Below are positions 26,435 to 40,417 of a stretch of 64,000 nucleotides of DNA, piece after piece. This DNA comes from SM23-32 sp964434535 (lineage in GTDB: Bacteria > Planctomycetota > Brocadiia > SM23-32). The number at the start of each line of letters is the position of its first letter. Within the stretch, counting starts at the first letter, position 1. The DNA lies in assembly GCA_964434535.1 (NCBI GenBank), contig CAYSWA010000004.1, positions 101,557-165,556 of the forward strand, read 5' to 3'. A program made the translations under genes and the position numbers. Under the pieces are notes generated by a model. It did no database searches and was not told the origin of the DNA. It saw nothing but the letters and a program-made list of their open reading frames with translations.

Positions 26435-27964
26435 TCAGCCGGCGGCGGCGAGCAGGCGGGAGACGAGCCGCTCGACCTGCTGGCGGCCCCGGCGCAGGTC
26501 GCGCGCGGTGCGGCCCTCGACGTTGAGGCGCAGCTCGGCCCGCTCGCCCGGCCGGCGCAGGTTGAACCAGTAGTCGGCGGTGCGGATCGTGACGCCGTCG
26601 ACGAAGTCGCGCTCGGCGTCGGCGAACTCCTCCTGCACGCGGCTGAGCGCCTCCTGGGCGGCCTCGGGGCTCGGGGCCTCGATGACGATCTCGCCGCTGC
26701 GGCTGAAGCGGCCGAGCTCGCCGGCCAGCTCGCTGAGGGCCTTGCCCTCGCGGCCCAGGTGGGCGCAGACGACCAGCAACGCGGCCGCCGGCGAGGGGAA
26801 GCCGAACGTGTGGCGGAAGTAGTGCAGGCCACTCAGGCCCGCGCCGTAGAGGGCCTGGCTCTCGCTGAACTGGCGCGCGAGGGCCCTGGGGTCGGCCGGC
26901 GCCGCGCGGGCCTCGCCCCCGCGCCCGGCGATGCGGCCCCGCAAGGCGGCGCTCGCCCGCAGGTCATAGACGACCGTCGCCCCGGCGTGCGCCTGGAGCA
27001 GCTCGGTGGCGATCAGCCCGGCGGCCACGTCGTGGGCGAGCAGGCGGCCGCGCTCGTCGGTGAAGGCGATCCGTTCGCCGGTGAAGTCGACGGCGACGCC
27101 GAGGTCGGCCCCGGCCTCCGGGACGGCCCGGCGCAGCTCGGCGGCCACCGACTCCGGCGGGAAGGGCTTGCCCAGGAAGGGGTTATGGCCGTCCTCCTCG
27201 AAGTGCCTGGGGACGAACTCGATCGGCAGTTCGGCGAGCAGGGGCTCCAGCAGGCGCGCCGCGCTGCCGCAGCCGGCGTCCAGGACGACCTTCAGCGGCG
27301 CGAGCTCGCCAGGGAGGGCGCGCACGTGGGCGGCGTAGTCGGCGGCGGGCTCGGCGGAGGTCGTCTCGCCGGGCAGCCGGCTGCAGCCGGTGCGCAGGCG
27401 GCGGGCGATCAGGGCGACCTTCTCCAGCCCTTCGCCGAAGCCCATCGGCGAGCCGTCGCTGCACCAGATGCGCACGCCGCTGACGTTCTCGGCGTAGTTG
27501 CATCCCCCCACGAAGGCGGCGCCGGCGCAGCCGTCCGTAGCGAGCAGGTGCCCGAGCAGCTCGGGCGGGGCGGGGCCGAGGTTGGCGGCGTCCATGCCGC
27601 CGCGGTTGACGCCTTCGCAGAAGATGCGCGTGAAGCCGCGGGAGTTGTCCCGCGCGTCGCACGCCACCGCCAGGCGGGTTCGGGTGGGGCTGAGGGCGCG
27701 CAGGTACTGGGCGGCGGCGCTGCCGACCTTGCGGATGACGTACTCGTTGATCTCGTCGGGGACCTTGCCGAGCACCGCGCCGCTGCGGAAGACGCCGGCC
27801 CCGACCTTCGGGTCGGTGACCATGGTGCCGGCCAGCTCGGGGTCACGATGCCGGCAGAGCAGGCACTTCGGGTACTGGTTGCGCTGGCGGGTGCGGCAGA
27901 TCGCCGGCGAGATGGCGTAGCGCTCGCCGGGGCAGGTGCGCTCCTCGACCCTCTTCTCGGCCAT
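26435..27964 (-). CDS. Phosphohexomutase-superfamily protein with altered active site and N-terminal Cys cluster
   Basis: This is a 509-residue relative of phosphomannomutase/phosphoglucomutase. The four-domain fold is recognisable (for example LRALSPTRTRLAVACDARDN, VVLDAGCGSAARLLEPLLAE, C-terminal RTADYWFNLRRPGERAELRL). The phosphoserine loop (normally TASHNP) reads GGCNY near residue 152, and the metal loop (normally DGDGDR) reads DFTGER near 295, so classical phosphoryl transfer is doubtful. Before the fold there is a cysteine set C11, C23, C34 and C37 (context YPKCLLCRHRD), a likely zinc or Fe-S site. The ATG at 27964 is used; a longer reading to 28069 would pass through the promoter. Role unknown. 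Confidence 0.8.
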   Translation of the reverse strand: MAEKRVEERTCPGERYAISPAICRTRQRNQYPKCLLCRHRDPELAGTMVTDPKVGAGVFRSGAVLGKVPDEINEYVIRKVGSAAAQYLRALSPTRTRLAVACDARDNSRGFTRIFCEGVNRGGMDAANLGPAPPELLGHLLATDGCAGAAFVGGCNYAENVSGVRIWCSDGSPMGFGEGLEKVALIARRLRTGCSRLPGETTSAEPAADYAAHVRALPGELAPLKVVLDAGCGSAARLLEPLLAELPIEFVPRHFEEDGHNPFLGKPFPPESVAAELRRAVPEAGADLGVAVDFTGERIAFTDERGRLLAHDVAAGLIATELLQAHAGATVVYDLRASAALRGRIAGRGGEARAAPADPRALARQFSESQALYGAGLSGLHYFRHTFGFPSPAAALLVVCAHLGREGKALSELAGELGRFSRSGEIVIEAPSPEAAQEALSRVQEEFADAERDFVDGVTIRTADYWFNLRRPGERAELRLNVEGRTARDLRRGRQQVERLVSRLLAAAG

Positions 27965-28025
27965 GGCTTCCCTCGGCGAAGACGCACCGGCAGCGGCCGT
28001 CGACCTGCGGCCCCGCCGGCCATCT

Positions 28026-28054
28026 AAGATACGCGACCGGGGGTGAACTATCAA
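28026..28054 (-). promoter_or_regulatory. Promoter of the phosphohexomutase-like/miaB operon
   Basis: On the minus strand TTGATA (28049-28054), 17 bp, TATCTT (28026-28031), about 60 bp before the ATG. Confidence 0.55.
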
Positions 28055-28065
28055 ACACGTGCCGC

Positions 28066-28095
28066 CCAATCTTCAATCTCCAATCTTCAATCTGG
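28066..28095. repeat. Dispersed intergenic word repeat (GATTG/CAATC family), copy 2
   Basis: Two tandem 14-mers, CAATCTTCAATCTC and CAATCTTCAATCTG, differ only in the last base and are themselves made of CAATCT words. They lie 12 bp from the promoter of the leftward operon, in the 311-bp space before the kinase gene. Nothing else was recognised in that space except a possible TTGACT (28124) for the kinase. Confidence 0.7.
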
Positions 28096-28275
28096 AATGG
28101 ACCGGGCGCGGCCGCCGCCGGGGTTGACTTTGGGGTCGGCGAGCGGCCAGACTGATGTGCGCTGGGCGGCATGTGTTTTGCAACCCTTTATCGGCGGTGC
28201 GTATCGAGACGCGCGCCCCCCCGCCGGTGGGCGACGGGCAGCCAGGCGTGCGCCGCCAGTTAGCGGTGCCGGGCA

Positions 28276-33518
<5,243 letters not shown>

Positions 33519-33522
<4 letters not shown>

Positions 33523-34433
33523 AAGTGCTGGTGGCCGAAGACGACCTGGTGACGCGCCGCCTGCTGGAGGCGACCCTGCGCAAGTGGGGCTACGAGGTGA
33601 TCGCCGTCGGCGACGGGGAGGCCGCCGAGCGGGTGCTGACGAGCGGCGAGGCCCGCCTCGCCGTCTGCGACTGGGTGCTGCCCCGCCTCAGCGCCCCCGA
33701 GCTCTGCCGCCGCGTGCGCCAGAGCGAGGAAGGCAGCTTCGTCTACATCATCATCCTCAGCGCCAAGGACCGCAAGCAGGACCTGATCGAAGGCATCAAG
33801 GCCGGCGCCGACGATTACGTGACCAAGCCCTTCGACCGCCAGGAGCTGGAGGTGCGCCTCCGCGCCGGACAGCGCCTGCTGGAGCTCCAGCAGGACCTGC
33901 TCGATGCCCAGGTCCGCCTCACCCGCATGGCCACCCACGACAGCCTGACCGGCCTGTGGAACCACCAGGCCATCCTGGACGTCCTGGAGAGGGAGTTCGC
34001 CCGCCACCGCCGCGAGGGCAGGCCCCTCGCGGCGGCCATGGCCGACGTGGACCACTTCAAGCGGGTCAACGACACCTGGGGCCACCCGGTCGGCGACGCC
34101 GTGCTGGCCCAGATCGGCGAGCGCGCCGTCGGGGCCGTGCGCCCCTACGACAGCGTCGGGCGCTACGGGGGCGAGGAGTTCATGCTCGTGCTGCCCGGCT
34201 GCGACTCGGAGACCGGCCGCAACGTCGCCGAACGGGTCCGCCTCGCCGTCTCCCGCCGCGTCCTGGGCAGCGGCGCCGGCCCCGTCTCCGTCACGCTCAG
34301 CATCGGCGTGGCCGCCACCGACGCCGTCGAGGCGAGCTGTGGCGCCGACCTGGTCAGCGCTGCGGACGCCGCCCTCTACCGGGCCAAGCAGCAGGGGCGC
34401 AACCTGAGCGTCTGCGCCGAGCCGGCCTGCTGA
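33519..34433 (+). CDS. Response regulator with active-type GGDEF domain (diguanylate cyclase)
   Basis: This is a 304-residue two-domain output protein. An N-terminal receiver (residues 1-120) carries the phosphoacceptor Asp51 (CDWVLPRL) and the acidic pair EDD at 7-9. A linker helix joins a GGDEF domain whose signature is GGEEF at 217-221, with the upstream DVDHFKRVNDTWGHPVGD metal and base contacts. It should synthesise c-di-GMP when phosphorylated. The ATG at 33519 overlaps the stop of the kinase gene (ATGA), so kinase and regulator form a translationally coupled pair. No PilZ or EAL protein is in the window. Confidence 0.95.
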
Positions 34434-34478
34434 GCCGCCCCGCCGATCGATCCGCAATGCGCAGGCCATGGCCGGGGG

Positions 34479-34506
34479 TCCTTCGCCCTTCGGGCTCAGG
34501 ATGAAG
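34479..34506. repeat. Dispersed intergenic word repeat (CCTTCGCCCTTCGGGCTCAGG type)
   Basis: TCCTTCGCCCTTCGGGCTCA followed by GGATGAAG. It has a GCCC-TTC-GGGC hairpin and ends in the GGATGAAG word shared with the repeats at 6321, 7013 and 58599. It lies in the 240-bp space between the response-regulator gene and yajC, which otherwise holds only the yajC promoter. Confidence 0.5.
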
Positions 34507-34596
34507 ACATGAAAGCGCAGCTCAGGACGATGGCTGAGGGCGTGCCGCCGGCCCGCGCAGTCGGCGGCGCAGAGCCGTGTCAGGGGCGCCCCTCGG

Positions 34597-34625
34597 TTGC
34601 GGCTCGGGGGCGTGTCGGCTATAGT
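34597..34625 (+). promoter_or_regulatory. yajC promoter
   Basis: TTGCGG (34597-34602), 17 bp, TATAGT (34620-34625), about 50 bp before the ATG. Confidence 0.6.
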
Positions 34626-34673
34626 GTATGTTTCTGAAGTACTCCCTGCGCTCTGCTCCGAAGGGGACGAGGC

Positions 34674-35045
34674 ATGATGAGGCCCGCAATGCTTGTGCTG
34701 GCGGCCGACGCCGCTGGCGGGGGGACCGACGGCGGCGCCGGCGCTCAGCCGGGCGGCGCGATGGCCGGCCTATGGAGCATCCTGCCCTTCGTGCTGATCG
34801 TGGTCGCGTTCCTCTGGTTCACCTCCCGCTCCCAGAAGAAGCGCGAGCAGCAGCGCCAGGAGATGCTCGACAGCATCCGCCCCAAGGACGACGTGACGAC
34901 GATCGGGGGCATCCAGGGCCGGGTGGTCAGCGTCAAGGACGACGCCTTCGTGCTGCGCATCGACCCCGAGAAGGACATCAAGATCACCATCGCCAAGACG
35001 GGCGTCAGCCGCAAGCTGGGCCAGGAAGGCGAGGGCGGGGCGTAG
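34674..35045 (+). CDS. yajC: Preprotein translocase subunit YajC
   Basis: YajC is a small accessory subunit of the SecYEG-SecDF translocase. The 123 residues consist of a Gly/Ala-rich start, one transmembrane helix (about residues 34-52, SILPFVLIVVAFLWFTS) and the typical cytoplasmic part: RSQKKREQQRQEMLDSI, then DDVTTIGGIQGRVVSVKDDA. Its own promoter is visible upstream. secD/secF and tgt, its frequent neighbours, are not adjacent here. Confidence 0.94.
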   Translation: MMRPAMLVLAADAAGGGTDGGAGAQPGGAMAGLWSILPFVLIVVAFLWFTSRSQKKREQQRQEMLDSIRPKDDVTTIGGIQGRVVSVKDDAFVLRIDPEKDIKITIAKTGVSRKLGQEGEGGA

Positions 35046-35055
35046 TGGCGCGGCC

Positions 35056-35757
35056 ATGAACGTATTCGCCATCGGCGACCTGCACCTCTCGGCCACCGGG
35101 GAGAAGCCGATGGACGTGTTCGGCCCGCAGTGGGCCGGCCACCGCGAGAAGATCGTCGGCAACTGGCGCGCGACCGTCGGCGAAGACGACGTCGTCCTGC
35201 TGCCCGGCGACCTGAGCTGGGCGATGAGGCTGGAGGATGCGCGGGCCGACCTGGACTTCATCGCCGCCCTGCCGGGCGAGAAGTACTTCATCCGGGGCAA
35301 CCACGACTACTGGTTCAGCGGGCCCGCGAAGGTGCGTGAGGTGCTCGGGCCCTCGCTCCACCTGATACGGTTCGACGCGGCGGCGCCCGGCGGCGTCGGC
35401 GTCTGCGGGGTGCGCGCCTGGCCCTGGCCGGGCCATCCCGAATACGACGCCGAAACCGACCAGAAGCACTGGCGCCGCGCCGTCGCCCGGCTCGAACTGA
35501 GCCTGACCGCGCTGGCCAGGCTCGAATGGGACACGGCCGTCGCCATGTTCCATTACCCGCCGCGCGGTGAGGGCGAAGGGACGGAGCTGACGGAGATGAT
35601 CCGCGAGGCCGGCGTGCGTCACTGCGTCTACGGACACCTCCACGGCGCCGACGCCGAGGCCGCCCTGGAGGGCGAGGTGGACGGCGTCCTCTACCGCTGC
35701 GTCAGCGCGGACAGGGTGGGCTTCGTGCCCGCCCGCGTGCTGGGGCGGGAGAGTTGA
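35056..35757 (+). CDS. Calcineurin-like metallophosphoesterase
   Basis: This is a 233-residue cytoplasmic phosphoesterase of the YkuE/YfcE-like group. The dinuclear metal motifs are all present: GDLHL (Asp and His, residues 7-11), LLPGDLSWA (GD), FIRGNHDYW (GNHD), a later MFHYPP (His), and VYGHLHG (GHxH). Insertions around residues 120-145 are rich in Trp and Pro. The gene starts 10 bp after yajC and is probably on its transcript. Substrate unknown; such enzymes act on phosphodiesters, nucleotides or lipid intermediates. Confidence 0.9.
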   Translation: MNVFAIGDLHLSATGEKPMDVFGPQWAGHREKIVGNWRATVGEDDVVLLPGDLSWAMRLEDARADLDFIAALPGEKYFIRGNHDYWFSGPAKVREVLGPSLHLIRFDAAAPGGVGVCGVRAWPWPGHPEYDAETDQKHWRRAVARLELSLTALARLEWDTAVAMFHYPPRGEGEGTELTEMIREAGVRHCVYGHLHGADAEAALEGEVDGVLYRCVSADRVGFVPARVLGRES

Positions 35758-35785
35758 GGAACTTGCGCCGAAGGGAGCGGGGAGG

Positions 35786-36127
35786 ATGAGCATGGCGAAC
35801 TGGCTCGCAGGCGCGCCGCTGCTGTGCGGCCTGGCGCTCGGCGCCGGCATCGAGGGGCTCACCTGCCTGCTGCGCTTCGGGGTCGGCCTCCGGATGGCAG
35901 ACCACCTGGAGCTGGTCACCGCGCCGACGTTCGGCCTGCGGGTGCACCACGGCTACGTGGGGGCGGCCATGCTGGCGGCGGGGCTCCTGTTCGCCCTGCT
36001 GGGCTGGCCGGACGCTGGCTGGTTGCGTCCGGCGCTGCTGGCTGCGGGGCTCGGGCTGCTTCTGAGCGACGCGGCCCACCACTTCGTCGTGCTGAAGCTC
36101 GTCACCGGCTCCTGCGATTTCCCGTAG
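35786..36127 (+). CDS. Small hydrophobic membrane protein, no recognised family
   Basis: This is a 113-residue protein with three or four hydrophobic helices (for example LLCGLALGAGIEGLTCLLRF, MLAAGLLFALLGW, ALLAAGLGLLLSD). It has conserved-looking histidine pairs in VHHGYVG and DAAHHFVVLK that might face the membrane interior. The start follows a GGGGAGG ribosome site. It lies 28 bp after the metallophosphoesterase gene and probably ends that operon. I cannot assign a function. Confidence 0.65.
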   Translation: MSMANWLAGAPLLCGLALGAGIEGLTCLLRFGVGLRMADHLELVTAPTFGLRVHHGYVGAAMLAAGLLFALLGWPDAGWLRPALLAAGLGLLLSDAAHHFVVLKLVTGSCDFP

Positions 36128-36143
36128 AGCTTCTCGCCCGCCG

Positions 36144-36166
36144 CCCGAGACCCGAGACCCGAGACC
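36144..36166. repeat. Short tandem repeat CCCGAGA x3
   Basis: Three perfect copies of the 7-mer CCCGAGA lie in the spacer after the small membrane protein gene. A partial copy (CCCGAGCCCCGAGACCCC) lies in the spacer before tgt's 3' end at about 15456-15473. Confidence 0.6.
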
Positions 36167-36251
36167 ACCCCCCGTTTCCCGCGCCGCGCCGGCCGGGCTA
36201 TAATGAACGGAGGAGGGCAGTGGTGCTGGACACTTGAGCTTGGGGGTCGGC

Positions 36252-36321
36252 GCTTAGTGGCACGGGCTTCCAGCCCGTGAAACATGGCCAGGATGGCCAT
36301 GCCACACCAGGACGGCCACCG
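36252..36321. repeat. Double-hairpin intergenic element before the DUF4175 gene
   Basis: After GCTTAGTGG there are two adjacent perfect hairpins: CACGGGCT-TCC-AGCCCGTG (36261-36279) and CATGGCC-AGGAT-GGCCATG (36283-36301). These are followed by CCACACCAGGACGGCCACC. A short related piece, GCTTAGCACGGGC, occurs at 6958-6970. The element lies within 60 bp of the downstream start codon, so it may lie in the leader RNA. Confidence 0.6.
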
Positions 36322-36355
36322 GCAGAATCAAGAGTCACAGGCCAGCAGGGCCGAC

Positions 36356-38794
36356 ATGGCCGAAGAGACCATCCTCGGAGGGCGCAAGGACCCCGTCCTG
36401 CTCAAGATCGACGGCGTGCGGCGCGCCGTGGTCTCCTGGGCGATCGGGTGGGGCTACCTCTGGGTCTGCCTGCTGGCGGCGGCGCTGACCTTCGCCGGCG
36501 TGCTGGCCGACCACGCCTTCGTGCTCCAGAAGTGGAGCCGCCTCGCCTTCTTCCGGGCGTTCGTGCTCGCCGTCGGCGGGGGCGCCGTGCTCGCCACGTT
36601 CTACCCGCTGCTCAGGCGCATGGGGCGGCTATACGTGGCCCGCCGCATGGAGCAGCAGCACCCCGAGCTGAAGAACGCCCTGATCAGCTACCTCCAGTGC
36701 CGCGACGACCCCCGCATGCCGGGCGAGCTGAAGGGCATGATGCGGCGCAAGGCGGCGGCCACCATCCAGTCGCTCGACACGAGCGTGGTGGTGGAGCGCG
36801 GGCGCTACGTGCGGCTCAGCCTCGTGCTGGGCGGGCTCGTGGTGGCCTTCCTGCTCTACCTGGCCTTCTCGCCCAAGAGCGCCGCCGTCAGCTTGCGGCG
36901 CCTGATGCAGCCGGGTCGGGATATCCTGCCGCCGACCAGCACGCGGCTCGCCGAGATCGAACCGGGCGAGATCTACGTCATCACCGGCGACCGCCCGCGC
37001 CTGATGGTCCGCGTCGAGGGCGCCCGGCCCCAGAGCGTCTACGCCGTCTGGTCGGGCGAGACCTTCGAGGCCAAGCGCGTTCTGCTCGCCGAGAAGGAGG
37101 GCGCACGCTGGGAGGGGGCATTCCCGCCGGTGCTCGAGGGCGGCAGCTACTACGTGGCCGCCGGCGACACGCGCAGCGACCGCTTCGGCGTCACCGTCCT
37201 GCCCCGGCCCGCCGTGAGCGCCCTCTCGATTCGGGTCAGGCCGCCGGCCTACACCGCCCTGCCCGCGCGCACGGAGAGCGACGGCAACCTGGAGGTGCCC
37301 GCCGGCACCGAGATCGACTTGCGCGCGACGACGAACCTGCCCCCCGCGAGCGGCTACCTCGAGTTCGACTCGGGGCGCCGCGTCTGGCTCAACCCGAGCG
37401 CCGGCGGGGCGGCCCTGGAGGGCAACTTCGGCGCGCAGCGCAGCGACGGCTACTCGGTGCACTTCGAGAGCGTGGCCTTCCCCGGAGGCGTCACGTTCAA
37501 GAACATGACGCCGGTCAACTACCGCCTGACGGTCCTCGAAGACCGGCCGCCCGAGGCCGAGCTGCTCGGGCCGCCCGACGGGATCGAGGTCGGCCCCGCC
37601 CAGACGGTCCGCGTGCGTTACCGGGCGGAAGACGATTACGGAGTGGTGAGGGCCCGCCTGCGCTACGCGCTGAGCCCGCTGCTCAGCCCGACGCTCACCA
37701 TGGCCGAGGGCGAGCCGCGGCGGTCCGTGGAGGGCGAGTACGAGTGGGACCTGACCACCGTGCCGGCCCGCCCGGGCATGACGCTGACCTACCACGTGGA
37801 GGCGGAGGACAACCGGCCCGGCGTGCCCCAGGTCGGGCGCTCCGAGGAGCGGCGCATCGTCGTCACCGGCGAGCCGGACGCAGCGGCGGGCGAGGAGGAA
37901 TCGCCGGGGGAGCAGCAGCGCGCGCCTGCCCCGGATATGGAGCCCGGCGCCGAGGGCGAAGGGGATCGGCCCGAGGCCCCCGCCGGAGGCGAGCCGAGCC
38001 CCGCCGAGCACGAAGGGGCGGGCGCGCTGGAGGATCTGCGCGAGCGGGCCCAGCGCATCGCCGAGGCGCTCGATGCGGGGCGGGAATCGGAAGGGCGTCC
38101 CTCGCCCGGCGGCGAGGCCGCGGGAGAGGCGGCACAGGACGCGCGCCCGCAGCAGGACGGCGAGGAGCCGCCGGCCGGCCAGTGCCCCGACGGCGCCTCA
38201 GAGGGCGACGGCGAATGTGGCGGCGGAGGCGCCGAAGGTGAGGGCGGCAAGGGCGCGCCGGGCGGCGCCGGGGCGGGGGACGCCGGAGCCGGCGAAGGGC
38301 CGACCTCCGGCCAGGGCGGTGAGGCCGGGACGGAGGTGTCTGAGAGCGGAGAGGCCGGCGCGGAGGGCCGGGGCGTGGGCGTGCGCCGCCTGCCGGGCCC
38401 CGGAGCGCCCGAGAGGGCGCTGCCGCCGGAGGCACTGGACCGGGCGATCGAGGAGCTGGCCCGCATGATGGAACAGGACGACCTCCCGCGCGGCCTGCTG
38501 AAGGACCTGGGCACCGACCGGGGCGAGCTGGCGCGGTTCATCGACCGCTACCGCCGCGCCCGCCAGCACGCCGAACGGGCGGAACGGGCCGAGCCCGAGC
38601 CGCGCCCCGACGCCGAAGGCCGCGTGCTGGCCCCGGCCGGGCCGGCCGCCGAGGGCGTGCGCGCGCGCGACGCCGCCCCGCCGGGCGAGAAGGACGAGCT
38701 GCGCAGCCGCTTCGAGGGCGCCGGCGAGCGCCTCTCGCCGCGCTACCGCGACGTGGTCAACCGGTACTACGAGGCACTCTCGGGGGAGCGATGA
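36356..38794 (+). CDS. DUF4175-type large membrane protein
   Basis: This is an 812-residue protein. Two transmembrane helices lie near residues 30-50 and 60-80, and a third at about 155-175 (LVLGGLVVAFLLYLAFSP). A large extracytoplasmic part made of beta-rich repeats follows (ISI-like blocks such as LRPPAY-type 'RVRPPAYTALPARTE' and YRLTVLEDRPPEAELLGPPD). From about residue 520 it becomes a 200-residue Gly/Glu/Ala/Pro low-complexity segment, and it ends with a helical domain (ALDRAIEELARMMEQDDLPR). This matches the DUF4175 proteins found in planctomycetes, usually beside MoxR/BatA genes, which are absent here. The start at 36356 is preferred because the repeat element lies upstream. Function unknown. 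Confidence 0.72.
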   Translation: MAEETILGGRKDPVLLKIDGVRRAVVSWAIGWGYLWVCLLAAALTFAGVLADHAFVLQKWSRLAFFRAFVLAVGGGAVLATFYPLLRRMGRLYVARRMEQQHPELKNALISYLQCRDDPRMPGELKGMMRRKAAATIQSLDTSVVVERGRYVRLSLVLGGLVVAFLLYLAFSPKSAAVSLRRLMQPGRDILPPTSTRLAEIEPGEIYVITGDRPRLMVRVEGARPQSVYAVWSGETFEAKRVLLAEKEGARWEGAFPPVLEGGSYYVAAGDTRSDRFGVTVLPRPAVSALSIRVRPPAYTALPARTESDGNLEVPAGTEIDLRATTNLPPASGYLEFDSGRRVWLNPSAGGAALEGNFGAQRSDGYSVHFESVAFPGGVTFKNMTPVNYRLTVLEDRPPEAELLGPPDGIEVGPAQTVRVRYRAEDDYGVVRARLRYALSPLLSPTLTMAEGEPRRSVEGEYEWDLTTVPARPGMTLTYHVEAEDNRPGVPQVGRSEERRIVVTGEPDAAAGEEESPGEQQRAPAPDMEPGAEGEGDRPEAPAGGEPSPAEHEGAGALEDLRERAQRIAEALDAGRESEGRPSPGGEAAGEAAQDARPQQDGEEPPAGQCPDGASEGDGECGGGGAEGEGGKGAPGGAGAGDAGAGEGPTSGQGGEAGTEVSESGEAGAEGRGVGVRRLPGPGAPERALPPEALDRAIEELARMMEQDDLPRGLLKDLGTDRGELARFIDRYRRARQHAERAERAEPEPRPDAEGRVLAPAGPAAEGVRARDAAPPGEKDELRSRFEGAGERLSPRYRDVVNRYYEALSGER

Positions 38795-40413
38795 GACGAC
38801 CACTCCGCCTGCGCCGATACCTGGTGCACTTCACCAGCTACAACATCCCGCAGGTCTTCACCGACGTGCTGGTGGTCGGCAGCGGCGTGGCCGGCTTGAG
38901 CGCCGCGCTCGCCCTGCCCGAGGACGTCTCGGTGCTCATCGCCACCAAGGGCGAGCCGGCCGAGGGCAGCACCAACGAGGCCCAGGGCGGCGTGGCGGCA
39001 GCGGTGGGGGAAGGCGACAGCCCCGCCCTGCACTACGAGGACACCATCGAGGCCGGCTGCGGGCTCTGCGACGAGGAGGCCGTCCGCGTGGTCACCCGCG
39101 AGGGTCCCGACCGCGTGGCCGAGCTGGTGGAAATGGGCGTGGGCTTCGACCGGCGGGGCGAGCAGTTCTCCCTCACGCGCGAGGGCGGGCACGGGCGGGC
39201 GCGGATCTTGCACGCCAACGGAGACGCGACCGGCCTGGCCATCGAGGGCACGCTGACCGCCCGGGCGCGGGAGCGGCGGCGTCTGGTGATCTTCGAGCGG
39301 ACCTTCGCCCTCGACGTGCTGAGCCTGGACGGCGTCTGCCACGGCGCGCTGGTCTGGAACGAGGCGCACGGGCTGATGATGGTGCGCGCCAAGCAGACGA
39401 TACTGGCCACCGGCGGCTGCGGGCGCGTCTACCGCGAGACGACGAACCCGCCGGTGGTCACCGGCGACGGGCTCGCGATGGCCTTCCGCGCCGGGGCCTC
39501 GCTTCAGGACCTGGAGTTCGTCCAGTTCCACCCCACCACGCTCTACGTGGCCGGGGCCTCGCGGGCGCTGATCAGCGAGTCGCTGCGCGGCGAGGGGGCG
39601 GTGCTGCGCAACCGCGAGGGCGAGCGCTTCATGCCCCGCTACCACGAGGCCGGCGAGCTGGCCCCGCGCGACGTGGTCAGCCGCAGCATCCTGGAGGAGA
39701 TGGGCCGCACCCAGCACACCAACGTCTACCTCGACGTGCGCCAGATGTCGGCCGGATACCTGGAGGGCCGGTTCCCGACGATCACCGGCCTGTGCCGCCG
39801 CTTCGGGCTCGATCCGGCCGAGGACCTGATCCCCGTCCGGCCTGCCGCTCACTACATGGTCGGCGGCGTGCGCACCGACCTGGAGGGCCGCACGGACATC
39901 GCCGGGCTGCTCGCCTGCGGCGAGGTCGCCTGCACCGGCCTGCACGGGGCGAACCGCCTGGGGAGCAACTCGCTGCTGGAGGGCCTGGTCTTCGGGCGGC
40001 GCTGCGCGCTGAGCGCCGCCGCTGCGCTGGAGCGGATGGGCGAGCCGCTCTCCGTCCACGCCCTCCAGGGCCTGCCGCAGGACCCGGCCTACGGCAACCT
40101 GAACCTGACCGACGTGGGCAACTCGCTGCGCAGCCTCATGTGGCGCGACGCCGGCGTGATCCGCTCGGGCGAGGAGCTGGACGAGGCGGTCGAGATGATC
40201 ACCTTCTGGTGCCGCTACGTGATGGACAAGGAGTTCGACGCCCCGCAGGGCTGGGAGCTTCAGAACATGCTGACCGTGGCCCGGCTGATCTGCATGTCGG
40301 CCCGCCAGCGGGAGGAGTCGCGCGGCGTGCACTACCGCTTGGACTTCCCCGAGACATCGCCCCACTGGGGCCGGCGCATCGTCGTCAGCGGCACCGGCGA
40401 GCACTGGCTGTAG
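38791..40413 (+). CDS. nadB: L-aspartate oxidase
   Basis: NadB is a flavoprotein that oxidises L-aspartate to iminoaspartate for de novo NAD synthesis. The 540 residues show an FAD-binding motif DVLVVGSGVAGLSAALAL (about 25-42), the STNEAQGGVAAAVGEGDSPA substrate/FAD loop, and the HxTGGxG-like ILATGGCGRVYRETTNPPVV. The catalytic-domain blocks LEFVQFHPTTLY and PAAHYMVGGVRTDLEGRTDI follow, and the C-terminal helical bundle is complete. Its ATG overlaps the DUF4175 stop (ATGA). nadA and nadC are not in the window. It converges with the ankyrin gene, only 4 bp away. Confidence 0.95.
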   Translation: MRRPLRLRRYLVHFTSYNIPQVFTDVLVVGSGVAGLSAALALPEDVSVLIATKGEPAEGSTNEAQGGVAAAVGEGDSPALHYEDTIEAGCGLCDEEAVRVVTREGPDRVAELVEMGVGFDRRGEQFSLTREGGHGRARILHANGDATGLAIEGTLTARARERRRLVIFERTFALDVLSLDGVCHGALVWNEAHGLMMVRAKQTILATGGCGRVYRETTNPPVVTGDGLAMAFRAGASLQDLEFVQFHPTTLYVAGASRALISESLRGEGAVLRNREGERFMPRYHEAGELAPRDVVSRSILEEMGRTQHTNVYLDVRQMSAGYLEGRFPTITGLCRRFGLDPAEDLIPVRPAAHYMVGGVRTDLEGRTDIAGLLACGEVACTGLHGANRLGSNSLLEGLVFGRRCALSAAAALERMGEPLSVHALQGLPQDPAYGNLNLTDVGNSLRSLMWRDAGVIRSGEELDEAVEMITFWCRYVMDKEFDAPQGWELQNMLTVARLICMSARQREESRGVHYRLDFPETSPHWGRRIVVSGTGEHWL

Positions 40414-40417
40414 CGGC

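Noticed and set aside
34434..34673. tRNA or small RNA gene between the response regulator and yajC
   Set aside because: No cloverleaf or T-loop consensus (GGTTCGA-type) was seen; the space is explained by a word repeat and the yajC promoter.
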